Source of the DNA: Nocardioides lacusdianchii
GTDB lineage: Bacteria; Actinomycetota; Actinomycetes; Propionibacteriales; Nocardioidaceae
Direction of reading: 5' to 3'
Assembly (NCBI RefSeq): GCF_020102855.1
Contig: NZ_JADHZD010000011.1
Span: forward strand, 62,001 to 126,000
DNA length: 64,000 bases
The notes under the pieces were generated by a model, which saw nothing but the letters and a program-made list of their open reading frames with translations, made no database searches and was not told the DNA's origin. Made by a program: the position numbers and the translations under genes. Positions within the stretch are counted from its first letter, which is position 1; every line of letters starts with the position of its first letter. This document shows, in pieces, positions 54,155 through 63,099 of the stretch.

Positions 54155-54651
54155 GACCGGCTCCCGCGCCGCGACAGCCGCACGAGGATCGCCTGGGTGC
54201 GGAAGCGGTTGTAGCGCTGGATGAGGATGAAGGGCAGGTTCACGAGCACCCCGTACCCCATCAGGAGCGCGGCAGGCAGCGGCGGGTTCCAGAGCACGAA
54301 GAGGGGGCTGCACGCCATCGCCCACCAGTGCCCGAGCTCGGCGCGACGCGTCTCGCGGACGAACTGCTCGAGCCCCGCGACGTCGGCCGAGGGCAGCTGC
54401 CGCTTGCTCACCCCGCCCGCGAACAGGGCGCCGGCCTCGGGGAGCCGGTCCTTCCACCGGTGGATGCGCAGCCGGCGTCGGTAGAGCCGTCCGTCGCGCT
54501 CGAACGCCCGCTGGCGCAGCACGAACCCGTCCCGGCCCAGCCGATCGTCGCCGAGGCGGTGCGCGGCATATCCGGTGGCGGCGTGGAAGACGCCCCAGGC
54601 GACCACGTCGACGGCCACCGTGACGGTCTGCGGCATCACGTAGCGCAGCAT
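54151..54651 (-). CDS. CrtO-like carotenoid glycosyl acyltransferase
   Basis: 166 residues. RRLRIHRWKDRLPEAGALF, VSKRQLPSADVAGLEQFVRETRRAELGHWW, and NLPFILIQRYNRFRTQAILVRL match the pattern of glycosyl-4,4'-diaponeurosporenoate acyltransferase, which acylates the sugar of staphyloxanthin. In a C40 operon it would act on a different glycosyl carotenoid. ATG 54651 shares its A with the previous stop (GTG 54654 also possible). Confidence 0.86.
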   Translation of the reverse strand: MLRYVMPQTVTVAVDVVAWGVFHAATGYAAHRLGDDRLGRDGFVLRQRAFERDGRLYRRRLRIHRWKDRLPEAGALFAGGVSKRQLPSADVAGLEQFVRETRRAELGHWWAMACSPLFVLWNPPLPAALLMGYGVLVNLPFILIQRYNRFRTQAILVRLSRRGSRS

Positions 54652-55820
54652 CACGCCACCTCGCGGGCGGAGTCGTGCCCGCGCAGGTCCACGTCGCGAC
54701 CTCGCCACCGCACCGACCGGCGTACGCCGCTCAGGACCGCGGAGCGCGCGAAGAGCAGGTCGAAGGCGAGCAGGGAGACCGGGGTCAGGGCCCAGGTCCA
54801 CCAGCGGAAGGACCCCAGCCGGCGCAGCACCGCGCGCAGCTGCCAGGCGAGGGCGACGTACGCCGCCACCCACACCGCTGCGTGCCCGCCGACCAGTGTG
54901 CCGCCGATCCCCGTCGTCGCGTCGAGCAGCGTCAGCGCGGCGCCGACGGCGACCGCGTGGTGCACGGAGACGAAGAGCCCGGTGCCGAGCGCGGCCGGGA
55001 GCCACGCGGTGGAGGCCCCGGAGGCGATGTTCTTCGTCCAGCCCGCCGCGAGCTGGCCCACGCCCTCGGGGTAGCTGCGCATCCGCACCGACGCACCTCC
55101 CGTCGCGCACACCACCGGCAGGCCGGCGCGGTGGTAGGCCGCGGCGAGGGCGGCGTCGTCGAGGATCGCGGAGCGGACCGCGGCGTGACCGCCGACGGTG
55201 GCGAGGTCGGACCGGGAGGTGAGCAGGCAGGGTCCGAAGGCCATCGGGACGCGCGAGCGCACCGCCCTCGCCCGGGGGCCGGTGAACGCGGCGCTCGCCA
55301 TCACCGCGACGACGTTGAACCACGCGGAGAGCTGCTCGTGCGGGCGGACGACGCGGTGGTAGGGCTGCACCGACACCAGCCCGCCAGAGCCGGCGTGCAG
55401 CTCGAGGAGCCCGGCGAGGGCGTCCGGCGCCAGCACGGTGTCGGCGTCGAGGAAGAGCAGGAGGTCGCCGTCGGTGACGTCGGCGCCCACGTGGCAGGCC
55501 CATGCCTTGCCGGTCCAGCCTGCGGGCGGCTGTCCTGCGGGCACGACCCGGGCGCCGGCGGACCGTGCCACCTCGGCGGTGGCGTCGCGGGAGTCGTCGT
55601 CGACGACCACGACCTCGCGCACCGGGGTGTCGAGCGCGGCGAGCGAGGAGAGGAGGTCGGGCAGGGTGAGTGCCTCGTCGCGCGCCGGAACGACGACCGA
55701 GACCCGCGCCGAGGACGGTGCGGCCGCGGTGCCGCGAGGCGGCACACGGAGATCGGCGAGCAGCCAGCGCGCCGTCGCCATCGCGGCGAGGACGAGGACC
55801 ACCACGACGACGTCGCTCAT
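54651..55820 (-). CDS. CrtQ-like carotenoid glycosyltransferase (family 2)
   Basis: 389 residues. One N-terminal membrane helix, then a GT-A fold: VSVVVPARDEALTLPDLLSSL, VVVDDDSRDATAEVA, GKAWACHVGADVTDGDLLLFLDAD and GGWTKN-type AAGWTKNIASGA; C-terminal membrane segments end the protein. It resembles 4,4'-diaponeurosporenoate glycosyltransferase (CrtQ), partner of CrtO. Expected reaction: addition of a sugar to a hydroxylated or carboxylated carotenoid. Confidence 0.88.
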   Translation of the reverse strand: MSDVVVVVLVLAAMATARWLLADLRVPPRGTAAAPSSARVSVVVPARDEALTLPDLLSSLAALDTPVREVVVVDDDSRDATAEVARSAGARVVPAGQPPAGWTGKAWACHVGADVTDGDLLLFLDADTVLAPDALAGLLELHAGSGGLVSVQPYHRVVRPHEQLSAWFNVVAVMASAAFTGPRARAVRSRVPMAFGPCLLTSRSDLATVGGHAAVRSAILDDAALAAAYHRAGLPVVCATGGASVRMRSYPEGVGQLAAGWTKNIASGASTAWLPAALGTGLFVSVHHAVAVGAALTLLDATTGIGGTLVGGHAAVWVAAYVALAWQLRAVLRRLGSFRWWTWALTPVSLLAFDLLFARSAVLSGVRRSVRWRGRDVDLRGHDSAREVA

Positions 55821-57214
55821 GCGCGTGCTCGGTCCAGGCGGGTGACGACCAGCGGCATCCCGCCGCGCGGGTGCACCGCCACCCTGGCCTGCGGCTCGGG
55901 TCGGCTCCAGCCCTCGGGCACGGCGAGCCGGTGCTCGCGGAGCACCTCGTCGAGCACCATGACCATCTCGCCGAGCGCGAACTCCCGTCCGATGCAGAGG
56001 CGGGGCCCCTGCCCGAACGGCAGGTACGCCGTGCGGCCCGCCCCCGGGTCGAGGAAGCGCTCCGGACGGAACGCCAGCGGCGCGGTCCACGGGTCGGGCC
56101 GGCGGTGCACGAGCCACGGGCTGATGATGGCGAGGGTGCCGGCGGGGACGTCGTGGCCCGCGACGACGTCGTCGGCCAGCGAGCGCCGCGAGAGCGCCCA
56201 CGCGGGCGGGAAGAGACGCAGCGCCTCGTCGATAACGGCGCGGGTCCACGGCAGGGCCTCGCGCGTGGCGACCAGCGACACCGGCCCCGGGTGCGCGGCG
56301 AGCTCGGCGCGGGTGCGGTCCTGGACCTCGGGGTGCTCGGCCAGCAGCATGAACGTCCACGCCAGCGACGCGGCGACGGTCTCGTGCCCCGCGACGATCA
56401 TGGTGACGAGCTCGTCGCGGACCTCGGCGTCGGTGAGCCCGCTGTCGAGCAGCAGGCCCAGCAGGTCGTCGCCGTGAGGAGCCGTGCTCGTCCGACCGTT
56501 GCGGGCCCGGCGCTGGGCGATGATCTCCGCCGACGCCGCGTCCAGGCGGCGCCGCGCCGAGCGCAGCCGCACGTTGAGGCGCGTGGGCGTCCAGTGCGCC
56601 CGGGGGAGGATCGCGCGGCCGAGCCGGACCACGAGTTCCGCGGCGTCGCTCGTCGCGTCGAGCAGGGTCTGGGCCTGGCCGGACAGGTCGGCGGAGAAGA
56701 GCGCGCGTCCGACCGCGTCGAGGCCGATGGTGTGGGTCAGCGCGGCCACGTCGACCACCCCGGTGCCCCCGCCGGCGCCGACCGCGGCGGGCAGGCGTAC
56801 GCCGACAGCGGACCGTGCCGCGGCCCGCACCTGCTCGCCGACCGCCTCGAGGCGCTGGTGGTGGAATGCGGGGGCAGCGAGGCGACGGTGGTCGATCCAG
56901 CTCGGCTCCGCGGAGGCCAGCAGGCCCTGTCCCGTGACCCGGGCGAGGGCGGCGTACTGCACGGTGTCCTTGCCCCAGCTGCGTGCCGAGGTCTGCAGGA
57001 CGTGGCGCACGGCAGCGGGGTCGTTGAGGAGCAGCGCGGGAGCACCCGGCACCGGGAAGGACACGAGGTCGCCGTACTCCTGGGAGACCGAGGCAAGGAA
57101 CGACAGCGGGTCGGCTCGGATGGAGCGGAACTCACGGGCCATGTCGAGCGAGGTCGGCCCGGGTACGCCGATGTCGGTGGGCTGCATCTCCTGCAGCCTC
57201 GTCGAGATGCTCAC
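55817..57214 (-). CDS. Cytochrome P450 of the carotenoid group
   Basis: 465 residues. I-helix VAGHETVAASLAW, K-helix EALRLFPP (ExxR), and heme loop FGQGPRLCIGREFA with the ligand Cys. No membrane anchor. Its place between lycopene cyclase and the CrtQ-like gene suggests that it makes the hydroxyl or carboxyl group that the next enzyme glycosylates, as CrtP does by another route in Staphylococcus. GTG 57214. Confidence 0.92.
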   Translation of the reverse strand: MSISTRLQEMQPTDIGVPGPTSLDMAREFRSIRADPLSFLASVSQEYGDLVSFPVPGAPALLLNDPAAVRHVLQTSARSWGKDTVQYAALARVTGQGLLASAEPSWIDHRRLAAPAFHHQRLEAVGEQVRAAARSAVGVRLPAAVGAGGGTGVVDVAALTHTIGLDAVGRALFSADLSGQAQTLLDATSDAAELVVRLGRAILPRAHWTPTRLNVRLRSARRRLDAASAEIIAQRRARNGRTSTAPHGDDLLGLLLDSGLTDAEVRDELVTMIVAGHETVAASLAWTFMLLAEHPEVQDRTRAELAAHPGPVSLVATREALPWTRAVIDEALRLFPPAWALSRRSLADDVVAGHDVPAGTLAIISPWLVHRRPDPWTAPLAFRPERFLDPGAGRTAYLPFGQGPRLCIGREFALGEMVMVLDEVLREHRLAVPEGWSRPEPQARVAVHPRGGMPLVVTRLDRARA

Positions 57215-57549
57215 GCGGCCTCCTGCGCAGGCCGGCGCCGGCCGAGCCACGTCCAGACGACGCAGCTGGTCAGCACCAGTGCGAAGCCGAAGGCCAGGTC
57301 CTCGACCGGTGCGTAGACCAGCCGGCCGTCGCCGACGAGCACGATCCTGTCGCTGCCGATGATGGCGTCGGGGGAGTAGCGCACGATCCCGCGCCCAGTG
57401 AGCCAGCCGTTGGTGAGCAGCTGGAAGAACACGATGATGGCGTAGGCCGACCACCAGTCCCGGGTCGAGGTCACGCGCGTGCGCAGACCCCACCGGTCCA
57501 GGGCCAGGGCGACGAGCACGCCCACCACCGCGAGGGCCGTGTAGGTCAC
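57211..57549 (-). CDS. crtYd: Lycopene cyclase subunit, second (CrtYd-like)
   Basis: 112 residues with three membrane segments, ending VEDLAFGFALVLTSCVVWTWLG, where the PxE(E/D) motif expected of the family is PVEDLAFG. Works as a heterodimer with the preceding small protein; ring type (beta or epsilon) is unknown. GTG 57549 overlaps the first subunit by 4 nt. Confidence 0.85.
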   Translation of the reverse strand: MTYTALAVVGVLVALALDRWGLRTRVTSTRDWWSAYAIIVFFQLLTNGWLTGRGIVRYSPDAIIGSDRIVLVGDGRLVYAPVEDLAFGFALVLTSCVVWTWLGRRRPAQEAA

Positions 57550-57890
57550 GCGTCCCCCTCGTGCGCGGCGCTCGCGAGCCGACGTCGGGCGGCGCTGACG
57601 CCCTCGAGCGTCAGCACCGCCACCAGCGGGATCACGACGAAGAAGCCGATCTCCTCCAGCGGCAGGCCGCCGACGCGCCAGGGCAGCGTCTGACCGGCGT
57701 CGAAGGACCAGTGCCCGGCCGCGGTGGCGTAGAGGTCCCACACCACGAACGGCGTCCCGGCCAGCAGCACGGTGAGCAGCAGCCGCCGGGGCTGGCGCAG
57801 CACGTCGAGCCGGAAGGCAGGCACCAGCGGCAGGGTCCCGGCCAGGCAGAAGGCAAGCATGGCGACGTAGGACCAGTGGACCAGGCTCAT
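57546..57890 (-). CDS. crtYc: Lycopene cyclase subunit, first (CrtYc-like)
   Basis: 114 residues, three membrane segments. GTPFVVWDLYATAAGHWSFD and VGGLPLEEIGFFVVIPL carry the PLEE motif of split lycopene cyclases. The split form is the actinobacterial type and is also used for C50 carotenoids in Corynebacterium/Micrococcus. Confidence 0.87.
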   Translation of the reverse strand: MSLVHWSYVAMLAFCLAGTLPLVPAFRLDVLRQPRRLLLTVLLAGTPFVVWDLYATAAGHWSFDAGQTLPWRVGGLPLEEIGFFVVIPLVAVLTLEGVSAARRRLASAAHEGDA

Positions 57891-59506
57891 CGGCCGCCCA
57901 CCGGCTGCGCCGACCGGTCACCGGTCAGTCGCTTGAGCACCAGCTCGGCGCTGATCAGGCACATCGGCAGGCCGACGCCGGGCACCGTGGTCGAGCCGGC
58001 GTAGAGGAGCCCGTCGACCTTCGCCGAGGTGTTCCCCGGGCGGAGGAAGGCGCTCTGTCGCAGCGTGTGCTCGAGGCCGAGCGCCCCGCCCCGCCAGGAG
58101 TGGTAGCGCGCCTCGAAGTCCTCGGGACCGACGGTGTGGCGCACGACGACCCGGTCGGCGAGGTCGTGGACCCCCGACCACCGGGCGACCTGCGCGATCG
58201 CGGCGTCAGCCGTGCGCTCGACCTGCTCCGAGCCCGCACCGTCGTCGCCCCCGCGCCCGATGCGGGTGTCGGCCGGCACCGGGACGAGGACGAAGAGGTT
58301 CTCGTGGCCCGCGGGCGCCACGGTCGGGTCGGTCTCGGAGGGCTTGCAGACGTAGACCGACGCCGGTTCGGGGACGCGGGCGTCCTTGCCGAAGATGTCG
58401 CCGAAGTTCTGCCCCCAGTCGCTGGTGAAGAACAGCGAGTGGTGCGGCAGCTCGGGCAGCGACCCCTCCACGCCCAGCATCGCCAGGACAGCGCCCGGTC
58501 CGGGCGAGCGGTCGCGCCACACGCGCTCGGGGTGCGTCTGCAGAGCGGTCGGCAGGAGGGCGGTCTCGAGGTGGTGGAGGTCGGCGGCACCGACGACGAC
58601 GTCGGCCGGCAGCACGACCCGGTCACCCGAGGCGTCGAGGTGCTCGACACCCGTCACCCGCGCCCGGCGCCCGGCGCCTTCCGTCACGATCGCGGTCGCC
58701 TCGCACCCGGTGTGCAGCCGCGCCCCGTGGCGCTCGGCCAGGGCGGCGATGACCTCGATGAGGCGGGTGAACCCGCCCTGCGGGTAGAGCACGCTGTCGC
58801 CGAGGTCGAGGCGGCTCATCAGGTGGTACATGCTCGGCGCGCGGCTGGGGGAGGAGCCGAGGAAGACCGCGGGGTAGCCCAGCACCTGCCGCAGCCGGTT
58901 GTCGGAGAACGACGCGGCGACGTGGCTCTCCAGCGACCGGGTCAGCAGCCGGCTCAGCTTCGGGGTGCTGCGGACGACGTCGGGGTGGAGGAACGACGAG
59001 GTGGCGTCGAAGTTGCTGTAGAGGAAGCGGCGCAGCGCCATGTCGTAGGTCTCCTCCGCCGAGCGGAGGTAGGCGTCGAAGCGCTCACCGGCACCGGGCT
59101 CGAGGGACTCGAACAGGGCGCGGTTGTGCGCCCGGTCGGGGCGTACGTCGATCGACTCGTCGTGGCCCTCGAAGAACACCCGGTAGCTCGGGTCGAGGAC
59201 GGTGAGGTCGAGCTCGGCGTCCGCCGTGGTGCCGAGCAGCGAGAAGAAGTGCTCGAACACCTCCGGCATCAGGTACCACGACGCGCCGGTGTCGAACCGG
59301 AACCCGCTGCGCTCCACGCTGCCGACCCGACCGCCGAGGTCGTGGTTCTTCTCGACGAGGTCGACGCTGTGCCCCCGCGAGGCAAGCAGGGCGGCCGTGG
59401 CCAGCCCGGCGATGCCGCCACCGATGACCACGATCCGCTGCGCGGACCCGTCGGGGGCGGTCGTGCCCGTGCGCCGGCCGAGCCGGTCGGGGAGTGCCAT
59501 TCTCAT
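57887..59506 (-). CDS. crtI: Phytoene desaturase
   Basis: 539 residues. IVVIGGGIAGLATAALLASRGHSVDLVEKN is the FAD site, GGRVGSVERSGFRFDTGASWY the substrate region, and near the C-terminus GLLYAGSTTVPGVGLPMCLISAELV is the CrtI signature. It desaturates phytoene to lycopene. ATG 59506 with a second ATG two codons later. Confidence 0.95.
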   Translation of the reverse strand: MRMALPDRLGRRTGTTAPDGSAQRIVVIGGGIAGLATAALLASRGHSVDLVEKNHDLGGRVGSVERSGFRFDTGASWYLMPEVFEHFFSLLGTTADAELDLTVLDPSYRVFFEGHDESIDVRPDRAHNRALFESLEPGAGERFDAYLRSAEETYDMALRRFLYSNFDATSSFLHPDVVRSTPKLSRLLTRSLESHVAASFSDNRLRQVLGYPAVFLGSSPSRAPSMYHLMSRLDLGDSVLYPQGGFTRLIEVIAALAERHGARLHTGCEATAIVTEGAGRRARVTGVEHLDASGDRVVLPADVVVGAADLHHLETALLPTALQTHPERVWRDRSPGPGAVLAMLGVEGSLPELPHHSLFFTSDWGQNFGDIFGKDARVPEPASVYVCKPSETDPTVAPAGHENLFVLVPVPADTRIGRGGDDGAGSEQVERTADAAIAQVARWSGVHDLADRVVVRHTVGPEDFEARYHSWRGGALGLEHTLRQSAFLRPGNTSAKVDGLLYAGSTTVPGVGLPMCLISAELVLKRLTGDRSAQPVGGR

Positions 59507-60387
59507 GCTCGTCCTTCGTGGAGTGAGCCCAGCGCGAGGCGGAGCTTGACTGCGGCGGGCACGCGCACGCGCTGCCGGCGGATGTCGGCGGCCGGCGTCG
59601 CGCGCAGCCGCGCGGCCAGCTCGGCGAAGGTCGCGTGCGCGGCGCGCACCGCGCGCCGGCTGCTCGGGGGCAGGTCGGGGACCACGGCGGCCGCCGCGGC
59701 CAGGTCGGCGTCGATGTCGTCGAGGATCCGGTCCCGGTCGCGGTCGCAGAAGCGCTCCACGTCGAGGCCGGGGAAGTAGTCGCGCCGCAGGACGTCGTGG
59801 TCGTCGGAGAGGTCACGGACGAAGTTGAGCTTCTGGAAGGCCGCGCCGAGCCGCCTCGCCCCGGGGGTGAGGTCCTCGTAGGCGCGGGCGCGGTCACCGA
59901 CGGCGTCGGGCGCGGCGAGGAAGGCCCGCAGGCACATCAGGCCGACGACCTCGGCCGAGCCGTAGACGTAGCGGTCGAAGCTCTCCTGGGTGTGCGTCGT
60001 GGTGTCGAGGTCGGTGCGCATCGAGGCGAAGAAGGGCGCCACGACGTCGTCCTCGATGCCGACGGCCTGCGCCGTGCGGGCGAAGGCGTGCACCACGAGG
60101 TTGCCGCTCCAGCCGGTCGCGAGGGCGTGGCGTACGTCGTCCTCGAGCCAGTCGAGCATGGTGGCACGGGCGTCGCGCCCGAGCGCGGGATCGGGGTTGT
60201 CGACGATCTCGTCGGCGACCCGCACCAGGGCGTAGACGTTGCGGACCTGGGTGCGCACCGGCTCGCCGAGCAGGCGCGAGGCCAGGCCGAAGGAGCTGGA
60301 GTACTGGCGGATCACGACGGCCGAGCTCTCCTCGGACACCACGTCGTAGAGGTTGCGCGGGACACCGCGCCCGACGAACATGCTCAC
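59503..60387 (-). CDS. crtB: Phytoene synthase
   Basis: 294 residues. VVIRQYSSSFGLASRLL opens the domain; RVADEIVDNPD and the second Asp-rich LNFVRDLSDDHDVLRRDYFP bind Mg-diphosphate. It condenses two GGPP into phytoene. GTG 60387 overlaps crtE by 4 nt; ATG 60381 is the alternative. Confidence 0.95.
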   Translation of the reverse strand: MSMFVGRGVPRNLYDVVSEESSAVVIRQYSSSFGLASRLLGEPVRTQVRNVYALVRVADEIVDNPDPALGRDARATMLDWLEDDVRHALATGWSGNLVVHAFARTAQAVGIEDDVVAPFFASMRTDLDTTTHTQESFDRYVYGSAEVVGLMCLRAFLAAPDAVGDRARAYEDLTPGARRLGAAFQKLNFVRDLSDDHDVLRRDYFPGLDVERFCDRDRDRILDDIDADLAAAAAVVPDLPPSSRRAVRAAHATFAELAARLRATPAADIRRQRVRVPAAVKLRLALGSLHEGRA

Positions 60388-61427
60388 GCCGCCGCCTCGC
60401 GTCCGCCGACGAGGACCGAGGTGGAGGCCTCGAGGTCGTCGAGGAGCTCGACGGGGACGCCGACCTCGTCGACCATCGCCCGCGCGGCGGTGAGGTGCTC
60501 CGCGGCGAGGTCCTCGACGAACGCGCGGGACCCCGAGGTGGTCAGCAGCTCGCGCACCCGGGCGAGGTCGTCGTCGTCGAGGTCGCGCCCGACGAGGGGA
60601 CGCACCTGCTCCCACTCCGCGGTCGTCCGCGCGTGGACGAGCAGGGGCGTCTGCTTGCCTGCGCGCAGGTCGCTGGTCGTGCTCTTGCCCGAGCGCGCCG
60701 GGTCGCCGAAGACGCCGATCAGGTCATCGACCAGCTGGAAAGCCAGGCCCATCGAGCGGCCGGCCTCACCGAGCCGGGCGACCACGGGCTCCGCGGCACC
60801 GGCGAGCACCGCGCCCGCCTGGAGCGGGAGGGAGAACGAGTAGGCGCTGGTCTTCTGCTCCTCCATCGCCAGGCTCTCGGCGAGCGACACCTCGTGGTGG
60901 GCCATCGTGAGGCGTACGTCTGCCAGCTCGCCCGACGCGGTCGTGTGCAGCGCGACGTCGAAGAGGTCGAGGAGGCAGTGCACGACGTCGGTCGGGGCGC
61001 CGCAGGTGGCCACCGCACGTACGGCGGCCGCGAGGGCCAGGTCGCCGGCCAGGATGGCTGCGGTCAGGCCGTAGGCGCCCATCGCCTCGGGACCGGCGCC
61101 ACCACGGTGTGCGGCGTCGCGGAAGGTGCCGCTGACGTTGGGCCGTCCGCGCCGCAGGTGGTCGTCGTCGATGACGTCGTCGTGGATGACGAACGCGGTG
61201 TGGAGCAGCTCGACGGCAGCACCCACCTCCGCAGCGACCAGCGGCAGGGTCCCGCCCAGGGCGTCGTGCGTCGCGACGACCAGGCGCGGGCGCAGCCGCT
61301 TGCCGTCCTCGGTGGCCGCGGCCAGCGCGTCCCAGAGCGCCGCGTGGTGGGGATCGATCGCGGTCGCCCGCACGCGTCCCTCGTCCAGCAGCCTCGCGAG
61401 TGCCTCGTCACAACTGGTCGAACTCAT
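60384..61427 (-). CDS. crtE: Geranylgeranyl diphosphate synthase
   Basis: 347 residues. First Asp-rich motif FVIHDDVIDDDHLRRGRP, second QLVDDLIGVFGDPARSGKS. It supplies GGPP to phytoene synthase and possibly to the UbiA enzyme. Start ATG 61427 has GGAGGG five bases before. First gene of the operon, divergent from the MerR gene. Confidence 0.95.
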   Translation of the reverse strand: MSSTSCDEALARLLDEGRVRATAIDPHHAALWDALAAATEDGKRLRPRLVVATHDALGGTLPLVAAEVGAAVELLHTAFVIHDDVIDDDHLRRGRPNVSGTFRDAAHRGGAGPEAMGAYGLTAAILAGDLALAAAVRAVATCGAPTDVVHCLLDLFDVALHTTASGELADVRLTMAHHEVSLAESLAMEEQKTSAYSFSLPLQAGAVLAGAAEPVVARLGEAGRSMGLAFQLVDDLIGVFGDPARSGKSTTSDLRAGKQTPLLVHARTTAEWEQVRPLVGRDLDDDDLARVRELLTTSGSRAFVEDLAAEHLTAARAMVDEVGVPVELLDDLEASTSVLVGGREAAA

Positions 61428-61512
61428 CGGTGCCCTCCATGAGCTGCTCAAACCCACCGCTCCCAAAAACCTATGCAACACTGCCAAGGAAATCTAGGCG
61501 AGAGGTAGAGGA
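61428..61512. promoter_or_regulatory. Divergent control region, crtE operon and MerR-DICT gene
   Basis: 85 bp, AT-richer than its surroundings at 61462-61495. TAGGTT on the minus strand (61473-61468) could be the crtE -10. GAGGTAGAGG precedes the MerR ATG. I do not see a clean long palindrome of MerR type. Confidence 0.45.
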
Positions 61513-62394
61513 ATGGCACACCAGCATCCCACCTCGCCGCCCCCCGGGTCCAAGGTGTCCGGGGGCGAGCTGTCGATCGGCGAGCTCTCCCGTAGGACCG
61601 GGGTACCCATTGCCACGATCCGCAGCTGGGAGTCGCGCCACGGATTTCCGCGGCCCCGTCGCCAGGACGGCGGGCACCGCCGCTACGACGGGTCCGACGT
61701 GGAGGCCGTGCGCGGCGTGCTCGAGCGCCGCCGCGGCGGCCTGTCCCTCACCGCGGCCATCGAGCGGGCGGCGTCCCCGCGGGTGCGGTCCGGGTCGGTC
61801 TTCGCCGAGCTGCGACAGCGCCACCCGGAGCTGGTGCCGCACGTGCTCTCGCGCGACACGCTGCTCGCGATGAGCCGCGCCATCGAGGACGAGTGCTGCG
61901 CGCGTGCCGCGCAGCCGCTGCTCTTCGGTGGCTTCCAGCGCGAGAGCCGGCTGCGCGGGTCGCTCGACCGCTGGCGCGAGCTGGCGCGCACGTCGCGCCG
62001 CACCGTGGTCTTCGCCGACCTCCCGAACCCCGCTCCGCTGGCCGACGGAGCACCTGTCGAGGTGGGACTGCCCGCGGACGCCCCGCTCAACCGGGAGTGG
62101 CTGGTCGTGTGCGACGCCGGCGACCTCCCCGCCTGCCTGGCCGCCGTCGAGCTCCCCGGACGATCTGGTGCTGCGCCGTCCGAACGCAGCTTCGAGGCCG
62201 TGTGGTCGCTCGACCCCCGCGTCGTGCGCGACGCGAGCCGGGTGTGCTCGGTCCTGGCCGACGGCTACCGGCCCGGCTGGCGTCCTGCTGGTCCGCAGCT
62301 GACCGACGACGAGCCCCCGCCCGCGTCGGAGGACCTGCGGCGTGCGTCCCACCTCTTCGAGAGGATGGTCTCCTACCTCGATGCGACGAGGTGA
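61513..62394 (+). CDS. MerR-family regulator with a DICT sensory domain
   Basis: 293 residues. Winged helix at about 18-88: LSIGELSRRTGVPIATIRSWESRHGFPRPRR...GGHRRYDGSDVEAV. Then a DICT-like part (about 125-260): QPLLFGGFQRESRLRG, WRELARTSRRTVVFADLP, REWLVVCDAGDL. DICT proteins are linked to light-related control in several bacteria. It likely controls the operon that starts 85 bp away on the other strand. Confidence 0.88.
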   Translation: MAHQHPTSPPPGSKVSGGELSIGELSRRTGVPIATIRSWESRHGFPRPRRQDGGHRRYDGSDVEAVRGVLERRRGGLSLTAAIERAASPRVRSGSVFAELRQRHPELVPHVLSRDTLLAMSRAIEDECCARAAQPLLFGGFQRESRLRGSLDRWRELARTSRRTVVFADLPNPAPLADGAPVEVGLPADAPLNREWLVVCDAGDLPACLAAVELPGRSGAAPSERSFEAVWSLDPRVVRDASRVCSVLADGYRPGWRPAGPQLTDDEPPPASEDLRRASHLFERMVSYLDATR

Positions 62395-62403
62395 GGCAGA
62401 CAG

Positions 62404-63099
62404 GTGACTCGGACGGGGGACGCAGTGGCGATCAGGGCAGTGGTGCTCGACATCGGGGGAGTCCTCGAGGTCGTCGACGACGAGGTGTTCCCCGCTCCCG
62501 CCGAGGCCCGGCTGGGCCTGGCCCCCGGCAGCATCTCCGGCGGGCTGGCGGCGTTGCCGGGCGACGCGATGCTGGGCGAGGTGACCGAGGACGAGGTCCG
62601 CGCGGAGTGGCAGCGGGCGCTCGGGCTCGACGACGACCAGGTCGACGGGCTGCTCGAGGACTACTGGCGGTGGTACGTCGGCACCCTCGACCGCCCGCTG
62701 CTCGACTGGTTCGCCTCGCAGCGCCCGGCGCGGCTCACCGGCATCCTGTCCAACTCCGGTCCCGGCGCCCGTGAGCGCGAGCGCCACCACGGGTTCGAGG
62801 ACCTCACCGACGACATCGTCTACAGCCACGAGGTGGGGGTGGCCAAGCCCGACCCCGCGGCGTACGAGCTCACCGCCCGCCGTCTCGGGGTCGAGCCCCA
62901 CGAGGTGCTGTTCCTCGACGACGTCGAGGCCAACGTCGACGCCGCGCGGCGCGCCGGCTGGCACGCCGTCCTCCACCGCGACACCGCGACGTCGATCGCG
63001 GAGATGGAACGGATCATCGCCGAGACGTCCCGGGACCGACCGGCTCAGGCCGGGTCGCTGCCCGACTCCCCGGGCGGGTCGGGGAGCGGCCAGACGTAG
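62404..63099 (+). CDS. HAD-superfamily hydrolase (HAD-IA)
   Basis: 231 residues. Motif I VVLDIGGVLEV has Gly in place of the second Asp, as in many HAD-IA dehalogenase-like members; motif II ILSNSG, motif III KPDPAAYELTARRL, motif IV LFLDDVEANVDAARRAGW. A small phosphatase or dehalogenase; substrate unknown. GTG start nine bases after the MerR stop. The 3' end overlaps the next leftward gene by 55 nt. Confidence 0.92.
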   Translation: MTRTGDAVAIRAVVLDIGGVLEVVDDEVFPAPAEARLGLAPGSISGGLAALPGDAMLGEVTEDEVRAEWQRALGLDDDQVDGLLEDYWRWYVGTLDRPLLDWFASQRPARLTGILSNSGPGARERERHHGFEDLTDDIVYSHEVGVAKPDPAAYELTARRLGVEPHEVLFLDDVEANVDAARRAGWHAVLHRDTATSIAEMERIIAETSRDRPAQAGSLPDSPGGSGSGQT

